A stretch of 64,000 bases of DNA from assembly GCA_002631715.1 (NCBI GenBank), contig MRSX01000003.1, positions 248,001 through 312,000 on the forward strand. The letters run 5' to 3'. Of this stretch, positions 35,543-43,633 are shown in pieces. A program made the position numbers and the translations under genes. Numbering within the stretch: the first letter of the stretch is position 1; each line of letters begins with the position of its first letter. The stretch is from Candidatus Porisulfidus sp. TsSOB. GTDB taxonomy: Bacteria; Pseudomonadota; Gammaproteobacteria; Poriferisulfidales; Poriferisulfidaceae. The notes under the pieces were generated by a model. It had not been told where the DNA came from and made no database searches. It saw only the letters and a program-made list of their open reading frames with translations.

Positions 35543-36475
35543 CTATGCGGCTTTTGCGGTAGTCAGTGCCTGTTGGTGCATTTCCAGCAGTACGCCTTCC
35601 CGCATTGCCCCTCGGGCCGGCTTCAGGTCGCGGACGTCCAGTAGTTCGAAAATGGCGTGCAGGATTGCGAGCCCACCGAGAAAGACCTGTACCCGGTAAC
35701 GGTCCAGGTGTTTGAAGCGAGACCCAATCCGGATGTTCAGCAGGCTTTGAACCAACTCTTCTACCGCCTTGGCGTCAATGGTCCCGGTATCGTTGACGCC
35801 CAGTTTGATCATGGTGTTGCTGATGGCGCGGATGGCTCCGGAAGCACCATACATCGTTTCAATGCCAGGCAGGTGAATTCGGCCTTTGCCGGCCAGCGTC
35901 ATGGTTTCATCCGCGTAATCGACTGCGGCCTGCCAGTTGGTGGGGCGCAGTGTATGGGTGTCGAAAAAGCGTTCAGTCAGAATGGCACTGCCGAGCTGCC
36001 AGCTCAGGATGCAGCTGGCACGGGCACCGCTGCCGAGGATGAACTCGGTGCTGCTGCCTCCAATGTCGAGGATGCAGTGGTCTTGACCGGATAGGGGGGT
36101 GGTCTGTACCACGCCTCGGTAGATGTAGTCGCCTTCCTCCTCGCTGCTCAGGACGCGGATCGGATGTCCCAGTGCGCGCTCGCACAGATTCTTGAAATAG
36201 TCATCTTTCTGGCAGCGGAAGGCATTGGTGGCGACTGCGGAGAAATAGTCGGGCTGTTGCCGACGGATTACCCTTGAGGCTTCCCGGAGGCAGTTGATGG
36301 CGGCATGCTGGTAACGCTCCCGGATTTCGCCGTTTTGCTTGAGGCCGGCCCCGAGCGAGACGTACTGCTTGAACTTGTCGAGAACGGTGATTTTTCCGTC
36401 CTCCCCCACGCGGGCGTAGATCATGTGGAAACTGTTGGATCCGAGATCCAAGACGCTATACGTAGGACTCATCAA
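35543..36475 (-). CDS. ppx: Exopolyphosphatase, short Ppx/GppA form
   Basis: A 310-residue Ppx/GppA-family protein with the actin-like ATPase fold: YSVLDLGSNSFHMIYARV is the phosphate-1 motif, LSSEEEGDYIYRGV the catalytic glutamate loop, and CILDIGGSSTEFI the phosphate-2 motif. It has only the two N-terminal domains. E. coli Ppx is about 510 residues because of an extra C-terminal HD-like domain, so this is the compact form. It overlaps ppk by 20 bases, pairing polyphosphate synthesis with degradation. Confidence 0.93.
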   Translation of the reverse strand: MMSPTYSVLDLGSNSFHMIYARVGEDGKITVLDKFKQYVSLGAGLKQNGEIRERYQHAAINCLREASRVIRRQQPDYFSAVATNAFRCQKDDYFKNLCERALGHPIRVLSSEEEGDYIYRGVVQTTPLSGQDHCILDIGGSSTEFILGSGARASCILSWQLGSAILTERFFDTHTLRPTNWQAAVDYADETMTLAGKGRIHLPGIETMYGASGAIRAISNTMIKLGVNDTGTIDAKAVEELVQSLLNIRIGSRFKHLDRYRVQVFLGGLAILHAIFELLDVRDLKPARGAMREGVLLEMHQQALTTAKAA

Positions 36476-38552
36476 TCTCTCCGTGCATGGCCATCAGCGC
36501 TTCCTGCGCGGCGAACCGCTTGTGCCCGCGGCCGATGGGGATCTTGGTGTAGGTGCCGTCGGGTTCCATCTGCCAACTCTGGCAATTGTCCGCAAAGTAA
36601 GTCTCGAAAATCTCCCGCATGACTCGCTTCTTGATGCTCTCGTCCAGTACCGGGAACATGGTTTCCACGCGGCGGTGGATGTTCCGGGTCATCCAGTCGG
36701 CGCTGGAGAGGTACATTTCCTCGTCCTCGCCGGTGCGGAAGTAGAACACCCGGGTGTGCTCCAGGAAGCGTCCGACGATGGAGCGGACGCGGATGTTGTC
36801 CGAGAGACCCTTGACGCCGGGGCGCAGCCGGCATTCGCCGCGCACCAGGAGGTCAATGGTGACTCCGGCCTGGGAAGCTTCGTAGAGGGCGTCGATGATG
36901 CCGTATTCGGTCAGCGCGTTCATCTTGGCGTAGATGATCGCCGTCTCTCCCTTGCCGGCCTGCTCGGCGGCTGCCAGGATCTTCTTGATGAGTCCCTGGC
37001 CCAAGGTCAGCGGAGACTGGTACATCAGGCTGAGTTTGGGTGCGCGTCCGAGGCTTGCCACCTGGAGGAAGATCTTGTGCACGTCCTCGCACAGGTCCTG
37101 GTTGGATGTCAACAAGGCGTAGTCGGTATACAGGCGGGTCGTAACCGGATGGTAGTTGCCCGTGCCGAGATGCGCATAGCGGCGCAGGCCATCGTCGCTT
37201 TGGCGGACCACCAGCATCATCTTGGCATGGGTCTTGTGGCCGACCACGCCGTACAGCACCTGTGCCCCGGCCTGTTCCAGCCGCTGGGCCAATTGGATGT
37301 TGGCTTCCTCGTCGAAACGTGCGCTCAGTTCGATGATGACGGTAACTTCCTTGCCCGACCGGGCTGCCGACTCCAGGATATCCGTCAGATCGGACTCCAG
37401 CCCGGTCCGATAGATTGTCTGCTTGATGGCGACCACCTTGGAATCCGCTGCGGCTTCGCGCAGGAACCGGATCGTCCACTTGAACGAATTGAACGGATGA
37501 TGCAACAGGACATCCTGCCGGTCGAGGAGGTCGAACAGGCTTCCCGAGGAGGGCAGGAGCTTGAATGTCTGGGGCGTCTTCGGGCGGTAGGGCGGATAGC
37601 GCAGGTCCGGGCGGTCGATCAGCTCCGGGAAGTTCATCAAGCGGTACAGGTTGACCGGCCCGTTGACTTCGTAGACGCTGTCGGCATCAAGCTGGTACTG
37701 CTCGCGCAGGAAGCGGATGATATCGCGCGGGCAGTCGTTGACCACCTCAAGCCGCACCGCTTCGCCGTACTGGCGTTCCGGCAGCATGCCGGCCAAGACA
37801 TCGCGCAGGCTTTCCACCTCCTCCTCGTCGTAGAATAGGTTGCTGTCCATGGTGACCCGGAACTGGTGGCAGCCCTTGAGCTTGAGGCCGGGGAACAGGT
37901 CCTCGAGGTTGTCGTGGATGATCGAGGAGAGGAAGACGTAGCTGTCGCGTTTGTTGCAGACCTCGTCCGGCAGGCGCACGATGCGGGGGAGGGAGCGCGG
38001 CGCGGTGACGACCGCGTATTCGGTGCTTCGGCCGTAGGCATCCTTGCCGGCGAGCTTGACCATGAAGTTGAGGCTCTTGTTCTGCACGCGCGGGAACGGG
38101 TGGCGGCTGTCCAGCCCGAGCGGGGAGAGGATGGGCAGGATGTTCCGCCGGAAGTATTGGCGGATCCATTGCCGCTGGGCCTTGTCCCATTCGTGGCGGC
38201 GCAGAAAATAGATGTCGCGTTTACGCAGTGCAGTCAATACGCTTTTCTGCAGCAGGCGGTACTGGAGCTTGACGATGGAGTGGGCCTGCTTGGAGATTTC
38301 GGCGAGGATCTCCTGGGCGGTCAGGCCTTCGCCGCTTTGCGCCTCGGTGCCGTACTTGACCAGCTGGTGCAGGGCGGCGACCCGCACCTCGAAGAATTCG
38401 TCCAGGTTGCGGCTCGCGATGCACAGGAAGCGCAGGCGTTCCAGTACCGGGGTGCTTTTGTCCGCTCCCTGCATGACGACCCGCAGGTTGAACTGCAATT
38501 GCGAGATTTCGCGGCAGTTATAGCGCTGGATTAAGTCTTTTTTATCGGCCAT
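36456..38552 (-). CDS. ppk1: Polyphosphate kinase Ppk1
   Basis: A 698-residue PPK1 with all four domains. The phosphorylated histidine is in the RRYAHLGTGNYHP segment, and ELSARFDEEANIQLAQRLEQ and GEDEEMYLSSADWMTRN are C-terminal signatures. It reversibly polymerises ATP gamma-phosphate into polyphosphate. It is the first gene of the ppk-ppx pair. Confidence 0.97.
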   Translation of the reverse strand: MADKKDLIQRYNCREISQLQFNLRVVMQGADKSTPVLERLRFLCIASRNLDEFFEVRVAALHQLVKYGTEAQSGEGLTAQEILAEISKQAHSIVKLQYRLLQKSVLTALRKRDIYFLRRHEWDKAQRQWIRQYFRRNILPILSPLGLDSRHPFPRVQNKSLNFMVKLAGKDAYGRSTEYAVVTAPRSLPRIVRLPDEVCNKRDSYVFLSSIIHDNLEDLFPGLKLKGCHQFRVTMDSNLFYDEEEVESLRDVLAGMLPERQYGEAVRLEVVNDCPRDIIRFLREQYQLDADSVYEVNGPVNLYRLMNFPELIDRPDLRYPPYRPKTPQTFKLLPSSGSLFDLLDRQDVLLHHPFNSFKWTIRFLREAAADSKVVAIKQTIYRTGLESDLTDILESAARSGKEVTVIIELSARFDEEANIQLAQRLEQAGAQVLYGVVGHKTHAKMMLVVRQSDDGLRRYAHLGTGNYHPVTTRLYTDYALLTSNQDLCEDVHKIFLQVASLGRAPKLSLMYQSPLTLGQGLIKKILAAAEQAGKGETAIIYAKMNALTEYGIIDALYEASQAGVTIDLLVRGECRLRPGVKGLSDNIRVRSIVGRFLEHTRVFYFRTGEDEEMYLSSADWMTRNIHRRVETMFPVLDESIKKRVMREIFETYFADNCQSWQMEPDGTYTKIPIGRGHKRFAAQEALMAMHGEIDESYV

Positions 38553-38799
38553 GCTGCCTACTCTAGCAACAAATCAGTATCTTGCCTGAAGATAAAGAAA
38601 TTGTGAAATGTGACAGAGGTGGTGGCTTGGGGAACGACCCCGGAAGGTCGTCGAAAAACAGACAGAAGCTCTATTAAATTTGAATTTATACCTGTGTAGC
38701 ATTTGCTTTGTTTTATGGATTTTGGAAAACAAGGGGATTCAGGCTTGCGATACTCAATCAAATAGACTAAACTAACTAAACCAAGTTTGAGGATATGCC

Positions 38800-39054
38800 A
38801 TGCGCACGGTCAACATGCACGAGGCCAAGACCCATCTTTCGCGCCTTGTCAAGGACGCGGCCGGTGGTGAGCCTTTCATTATTGCAATTTCGGGCAAACC
38901 CATGGTTCGGGTCACCGCGGTGACGGTACCGGAGGCCAAGGCAAAGCGGCGCCTTGGTTTTATGGAAGGTCAGATTACTGTCCCGGAAGACTTCGACCGG
39001 ATGTATTCCGATGAGATTGTCGCCCTGTTTGAAGGTGAGGACGCTGACGAGTGA
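38800..39054 (+). CDS. Phd/YefM-type antitoxin
   Basis: An 84-residue antitoxin with the Phd/YefM DNA-binding N-terminus (TVNMHEAKTHLSRLVKDAAGGEPF, given here only as its first block TVNMHEAKTHLSRLV) followed by ISGKPMVRV and a C-terminal tail (GQITVPEDFDRMYSDEI) typical of antitoxins paired with PIN toxins. It overlaps the toxin gene by 4 bases. A-rich repeated CTAAA units just upstream (about 38764-38781) could be its operator. Confidence 0.9.
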   Translation: MRTVNMHEAKTHLSRLVKDAAGGEPFIIAISGKPMVRVTAVTVPEAKAKRRLGFMEGQITVPEDFDRMYSDEIVALFEGEDADE

Positions 39055-39455
39055 AATTGCTTCTGGATACCCACGTCCTGCTCTGGGCTGCAGCGGAAGA
39101 AACAGGGAGACTCCCGACTTCAATACGCGCACTGGTCAGAGATCAAGACAATCAATTGTTCTTCAGCGCGATATCCATTTGGGAAGTTGCCATTAAGAGC
39201 GGGAAAGGCGGTTCAGACTTTACTGTTGACCCCTTTTTGCTACGTCGAAATTTACTGGAAAATGATTATTGGGAATTGGCTGTGATGGGCAATCATGCAG
39301 CAGCGGTGAGTGTGTTGCCACCCATTCACAGGGATCCATTTGACCGTATTTTAATCGCGCAGGCTCAAGTTGAAGGACTCACTCTTCTGACCGCAGACAA
39401 AACCGTTGCGCGTTATCCCGGGCCGATACAGAGAATTCGTTTTACCCAACATTAA
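39051..39455 (+). CDS. PIN-domain ribonuclease toxin (VapC type)
   Basis: A 134-residue PIN-domain protein: LLLDTHVLLWAAAE carries the first acidic residue, FFSAISIWEVAIK the second, and PFDRILIAQAQVEGLTLLTADKTV (first part HRDPFDRILIAQAQ) the remaining acidic pair. It is expected to cleave tRNA or other RNA and to be neutralised by the antitoxin encoded just upstream. Together they form a complete, apparently intact module. Confidence 0.9.
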   Translation: MKLLLDTHVLLWAAAEETGRLPTSIRALVRDQDNQLFFSAISIWEVAIKSGKGGSDFTVDPFLLRRNLLENDYWELAVMGNHAAAVSVLPPIHRDPFDRILIAQAQVEGLTLLTADKTVARYPGPIQRIRFTQH

Positions 39456-39498
39456 GGGGAATACACGGTGGGGGTGTACGGACCCAATCAAATCTTGC

Positions 39499-40482
39499 CT
39501 AATACCTTCGGGAGACTGAAAATTCGGTTACCTCTTCCAGTGCGTCCCGCCATGAAGAGGCATTCAGGACATTCAAGTGGCTTTGGGCTCGTTGCGCAAA
39601 CTCCCGGGCTCGTTTCCAGGCGTAGTCGATCGCTCCGGAACGATGCATGATCGCGCAGACTTCCCCGATGTGCTCGCGTTGTCCAGACTGGATTGCGTGG
39701 TGGAGGAACTCCCGGTCCTCTTTCGGAGCTTCGCGAAGAGCGTAGATGTACGGTAGGGTCAAGCGGCCGCCGGCAAGGTCGTCGCCGACGCTCTTGTCTG
39801 CTTCCGGGTTGTCTTCCAGATAGTCGATCGCGTCGTCCGCGATCTGGAACGCTGCTCCAAGCAGCCGGCCGAAGTGGGCCAGTTCCTGAGTGTGCTCATC
39901 GTTCGCTCCCTCGATGCGGGCGGTGGCTTCGCAGGAAGCCTCGAATAGCTTGGCCGTCTTGCCTTCAATGATCGTCAGGTACTGGTCTTCATCCAGCTCA
40001 ATCTGTCTGGCGTGCATGAGCTCCAGTAATTCGCCTTCCACAATTGCGTTGGCCGCGTTGGCGAGGATTCGAGTGACTTCGGACTGGTCGATTTCGGCGA
40101 TCATGCTGAATGCGCGCGAATAGAAGAAGTCCCCGCCAAGCACGCTGGCCTCGTTGCCCCAGACTTTGTTCGCGGTTGCCCGGCCACGCCGGATCTCCGA
40201 GTCGTCGATCACATCGTCGTGCAGCAGGGTGGCGGTGTGAATGAATTCAATGACTGCGGCCAGCATGAAAGAGGCATCCGGATGGCGCAGGCCGCCCAGT
40301 GCACGTCCGCACAGAAGCACCAACACGGCGCGGATACGCTTGCCGCCTGCTTCCACGATATAGCGGGCAACCTGGTTCGCCAGGTCGACCTCGGAGCGCG
40401 ATTGTTCGGACAACAAACGGTCCACCGTGGCGAGGTCGTCAGCGACCAGCGCACGAATCTGGTTCAGGGTCACGCGGGGCAA
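39499..40482 (-). CDS. ispB: Octaprenyl diphosphate synthase IspB
   Basis: A 327-residue trans-prenyl chain synthase. The first aspartate-rich motif is in LLHDDVIDDSEIRRG and the second in FQIADDAIDYLED. The N-terminus (ALVADDLATVDRLLSEQ) resembles IspB. It builds the side chain of ubiquinone or menaquinone. The usual divergent rplU-rpmA neighbours are not present; porin copy 1 lies upstream on the same strand. Confidence 0.95.
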   Translation of the reverse strand: MPRVTLNQIRALVADDLATVDRLLSEQSRSEVDLANQVARYIVEAGGKRIRAVLVLLCGRALGGLRHPDASFMLAAVIEFIHTATLLHDDVIDDSEIRRGRATANKVWGNEASVLGGDFFYSRAFSMIAEIDQSEVTRILANAANAIVEGELLELMHARQIELDEDQYLTIIEGKTAKLFEASCEATARIEGANDEHTQELAHFGRLLGAAFQIADDAIDYLEDNPEADKSVGDDLAGGRLTLPYIYALREAPKEDREFLHHAIQSGQREHIGEVCAIMHRSGAIDYAWKRAREFAQRAQSHLNVLNASSWRDALEEVTEFSVSRRY

Positions 40483-40615
40483 GGCCGGCCGGATTGCGAC
40501 CGGATTGGGTTGAGAAAACGGAATGTCATGGCAGTGCAGAAATTATAAGACATGGGTGGAGAGAGCAGAAGGCGAAACAGAGTGATGGGGAGGCTTGGCT
40601 GGAAGGCTGGAGTAC

Positions 40616-40644
40616 AAAAAAACAGGCGCCCCGAAGGGCGCCTG
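40616..40644 (-). terminator. Intrinsic terminator of porin copy 1
   Basis: A perfect 9-base-pair stem CAGGCGCCC/GGGCGCCTG with a four-base loop is followed on the minus strand by a T run. The same hairpin ends all three porin copies (here, 47151-47180 and 51092-51119). Confidence 0.92.
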
Positions 40645-40672
40645 CTTGTTTGGTGTGCTCAGTCAGACTGAA

Positions 40673-42373
40673 TCAGTCAAACCAGTGCACGATACCCACT
40701 GCGAACATCTCGATTTCCCCACCGGAACCCAGTCCGGTACCGGAGATGCCCTGACCGTAGGTTCCGTTTTCGTCGTTGTCGACTTCGGAGTAGGTCAGAC
40801 GCAGTTCGGTGCCGCCCGGCATGGTGTAGAACAGGCCTACGTTCCAAGCCTCGGCTGCGGTTTCGTCCCAGTCGCCAGAGCAAGCCGAGCAAGAAACCTC
40901 AAGGTCATCCGCATCCATGTAGGAGAAGCGGAAGTCCACGGGGCCGCCGAACTTAACCTTACCGGAAACCATCCAGGCATCCCGCTCGATCTTGACGTTG
41001 CCAGCCTTTTCTGCACGAGCAGCCGAAGTGGCCGCATCGACCAGCATGTCGTACTGAAGTTTCGCATTGTTAGTAGCTGCATCATCAGTAGTAGCCATGG
41101 CAGCAGTCTGCAATGCCATCACAGCAGCTTCAAGGGTGCTGTTCGTCAGAACATTGTCGTCGAGATTCCCGCCTGTGCCTTCATTAGTTTCATCCTCTGC
41201 CGTCAGGGGGTCGTCTTCCACAACGCCGGTCGGTGCAGTATATGCAGGAGGGGCGGTGGTGGTTAGAGTAGCGACGGCAGCGTCAATCTGCTGGCCGTCT
41301 TGGTCTGGATCGTCAAACAACTCATATATCAAGCGGACGGTCTTCTGCGCCTTGATGTCATCATCGCTGAGCATCAGGTTGCCGGAAGAGGCCCAGTTGC
41401 TATATCCGAAAGCTGCCATCGCTTCATCAACACTGGTCACGTTGTTGAATTCGTACTCCAGGTCTTCCCACATGGCCGAGATCTGAACACTCACGCCATC
41501 ACCCATGTCGTGGATGTAGCGGGCAGCAAGACGGAGGCTTTCCGCATCCGAACTTTCCATGACGTGTCCACCTTTCGACGCTTTGTGGTTACCAACGGAA
41601 ACCGCGGTCCAGTCCTCGTGATCCTGCCAGGTCACCGCGCCCCAGAATGGGCCGTTGGTGTAGGCCAGGCTGGAAGAACGGATCACCGGGTCCGCCTCGT
41701 GGCCATTCAGCGTCACGCTCTCGTCACGATTGCCGACGGTCCACGCGAAACGGAACACAAAGCCGTTCCAGTTCGGGGACCAGTACTGGATGATGTTCTC
41801 CTGACGACGGTTGAAGCCTGTGTCGTAGCCTCCAACAGCGTAGTTGAACTCACCACTGGTACTGCTACTGAGCACTTCACCACCGTCGGTGTCTACACCT
41901 CCACCATCAGATCCGTGTAGCGGCCCTGAACCGGAAGCCTGAACGTCGAAGTCACCGGTGTTGTAGAAGATTGTGTGAGCGCCGACCGAGCCCATGATGC
42001 TGGTATGCGAGTCCGCGCCAGCGTCATAGAACGGGTCCACCCACTGTGCTACGCCCTCGTTGTAGGGGAGCAGCCAGGTGGCAAACATGATCTCACCCAT
42101 CTGCGGATGAGACAAGCCAATCTTGGAGTTACGGTTGCACCATCCGGTGCCGCCGCCAAAGTGGTTGTAGTAGGTGAACTGCTCGCATTGCACGTTGACC
42201 GAAATGTCATTACCGGCGTCCATACTGGCCGCGAAGCCAATGTTGCCGGCATTCGATTGAATGCGGTCGCTGTCCGACCCATTATTGTCCACAAACTCCC
42301 AAGAATGATTCTGCCAACCATAAATATTCCATGTCTCTGCTTGCGCTGCAAACGGGGCAACGGCCAGAGCCAT
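40673..42373 (-). CDS. Porin paralogue, copy 1; 5' end damaged, probably silent
   Basis: An outer-membrane porin-like protein, nearly identical in its strands to copy 2 (ETWNIYGWQNHSWEFVD at the mature start; GIVHWFD at the end). Compared with copy 2, the signal-peptide start MKKP is destroyed: an in-frame TAA at 42395-42397 precedes KIPFLIA, so the first ATG (42373) leaves only MALAVAPFAAQA, with no basic N-region. No ribosome-binding site fits. The loop segment of about residues 345-445 (acidic, Thr-rich) is entirely different from the other copies. I infer a silent sequence store; weak expression from a non-standard start is the alternative. Confidence 0.75.
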   Translation of the reverse strand: MALAVAPFAAQAETWNIYGWQNHSWEFVDNNGSDSDRIQSNAGNIGFAASMDAGNDISVNVQCEQFTYYNHFGGGTGWCNRNSKIGLSHPQMGEIMFATWLLPYNEGVAQWVDPFYDAGADSHTSIMGSVGAHTIFYNTGDFDVQASGSGPLHGSDGGGVDTDGGEVLSSSTSGEFNYAVGGYDTGFNRRQENIIQYWSPNWNGFVFRFAWTVGNRDESVTLNGHEADPVIRSSSLAYTNGPFWGAVTWQDHEDWTAVSVGNHKASKGGHVMESSDAESLRLAARYIHDMGDGVSVQISAMWEDLEYEFNNVTSVDEAMAAFGYSNWASSGNLMLSDDDIKAQKTVRLIYELFDDPDQDGQQIDAAVATLTTTAPPAYTAPTGVVEDDPLTAEDETNEGTGGNLDDNVLTNSTLEAAVMALQTAAMATTDDAATNNAKLQYDMLVDAATSAARAEKAGNVKIERDAWMVSGKVKFGGPVDFRFSYMDADDLEVSCSACSGDWDETAAEAWNVGLFYTMPGGTELRLTYSEVDNDENGTYGQGISGTGLGSGGEIEMFAVGIVHWFD

Positions 42374-42410
42374 GGCGATTAGAAATGGTATTTTTTACTT
42401 TTTGCAACCC

Positions 42411-42431
42411 TGAAAAGCCTGCGGCAAGGCT
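42411..42431 (-). terminator. Terminator-like hairpin upstream of porin copy 1
   Basis: On the minus strand AGCCT and AGGCT form a 5-base-pair stem around a six-base loop, followed by TTTTC. It lies about 40 bases before the copy 1 reading frame, where a promoter or leader would be expected. Confidence 0.4.
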
Positions 42432-42482
42432 CGGATAATCCCGTAAACTGTGGCTCCAGCCGGGATGGTCTGCTGTCGCTCT

Positions 42483-43385
42483 ATGTCTGACTCCACGCAT
42501 TTCATTAAGTTTAGCCGCGCCCGGTTAAACGGACGTCAGGTCTCGGAATTGTTGGGTTTGTGCCGCGGCTTGATCGCCGATGGGAAGATCGTCCAAAGCG
42601 AAGCGGAGTCGCTTCATGCTTGGCTGATAGGCCAAGAAGAAGCAAGCTGCCCTCTTGTGGGAACCACTCGGGCGCAAGTCGGGCGAATGCTTGAAGACGG
42701 AGTGCTGGATGCGGATGAAAGTGCGGAATTAATGCGGTTGGTACGGGGTCTGCTCGATAACCACGTGGAAATGGAAATCCCCCTGAATCGCGATGGCGCG
42801 GCCGCCAACAAACTGGACGATTACCAGATTTCTGCGCTGCTGGGACTATGCCGTGGATTGATCGCCGACGGAAAAGTCGACCAGAGTGAAGCGGACACGC
42901 TTTACACTTGGCTAATGGCTCATGAAGGGACTGTCGACAATCCCGTGATGGCGGCGTTTCAAGAGAAATTGAAGCCTTTTATAGAAGGGCAGGTAGAAGA
43001 TACGGGCAGTAGTACGCAATTATTGCAACTACTCAATGGGCTGGTTGGCGGAGAAATAGAAGTCGGGGAATGCCTTCGTGCGACAACGTTGTGGCTGGAT
43101 GATCCTCCACCGGAAATTGTCTTCGAAGGCCGAAAATTCTGCCTGACGGGAAAATTCTGCCATGGCACACGCGCTCAGTGCGAGGACAAAGTCAGGACCC
43201 ACAAAGGAATCTGTCAGTCATCCCCTACGAAATCGACGGACTATCTGGTTATTGGATCCTACGCGGAAGGAACCTGGATACAGTCCGCTTACGGGCGCAA
43301 GATCGAGAAAGCCGTAACGATGCGTGCTAGCGGATTGCCCATCCGGATCATCTCAGAGGAACATTGGCTTGCAAGTATGGTCTAG
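42483..43385 (+). CDS. BRCT-domain protein with two TerB-like helical repeats
   Basis: A 300-residue protein. It begins with two similar helical repeats of about 90 residues, each with a LLGLCRGLIADGK block followed by QSEA(E/D)(S/T)L and a tryptophan-leucine pair (about residues 17-45 and 117-145); these acidic DGK.. .E motifs resemble TerB-type metal-binding domains. A C-terminal BRCT domain (about residues 205-300: IVFEGRKFCLTGKF, STDYLVIG, KAVTMRASGLPIRIISEEHW) is like that of NAD-dependent DNA ligase. BRCT domains bind DNA ends or phosphoproteins. The function is unknown. It is divergent from porin copy 1, starts at ATG 42483, and lies in the segment bounded by porin copies 1 and 2. Confidence 0.8.
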   Translation: MSDSTHFIKFSRARLNGRQVSELLGLCRGLIADGKIVQSEAESLHAWLIGQEEASCPLVGTTRAQVGRMLEDGVLDADESAELMRLVRGLLDNHVEMEIPLNRDGAAANKLDDYQISALLGLCRGLIADGKVDQSEADTLYTWLMAHEGTVDNPVMAAFQEKLKPFIEGQVEDTGSSTQLLQLLNGLVGGEIEVGECLRATTLWLDDPPPEIVFEGRKFCLTGKFCHGTRAQCEDKVRTHKGICQSSPTKSTDYLVIGSYAEGTWIQSAYGRKIEKAVTMRASGLPIRIISEEHWLASMV

Positions 43386-43393
43386 AGGTAGGT

Positions 43394-43632
43394 AAACGAG
43401 TGCCGGTCGCAGAGACCAGGATACCTCAACCCTTTGCAACAGCAGGCTATCGAAACTTGGGTTGGTTACCAACTCAGCCTGTGATATGTCGCGGAGCCTA
43501 GCCTTTGTCTAATTGCATGGATCACGGTGTCGAACATGCCGGCTCGGGCATGAGAGACCTCGCGCCGATGTAGAAATGCCAAGGGTTCTCCGACAGACTG
43601 AAGTATCCTGGTCTCTGCGGCCGGACTCTTTG
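43394..43632 (-). ncRNA. Candidate structured RNA or IS110-type end: long stem enclosing hairpins
   Basis: The gap between the BRCT stop and the transposase stop holds a 17-base perfect inverted repeat (43408-43424 with 43603-43619), extended by CCGG and GAGT blocks to about 43398 and 43628 with small bulges. Inside are an 8-base-pair hairpin with a TTA loop (43458-43476) within a wider CAGGCT/AGCCTG pair, and a second hairpin (43535-43552). IS110-family recombinases use a structured bridge RNA encoded in a long non-coding end; in the IS1111 group this end lies 3' of the gene, as here. This assignment is inference; a pair of short element ends is an alternative. Confidence 0.4.
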
Positions 43633-43633
43633 A

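Noticed and set aside
43403-43624. The long inverted repeat as an ordinary terminator
   Set aside because: The arms are separated by about 180 bases and no T run follows, so a structured RNA or element end fits better.
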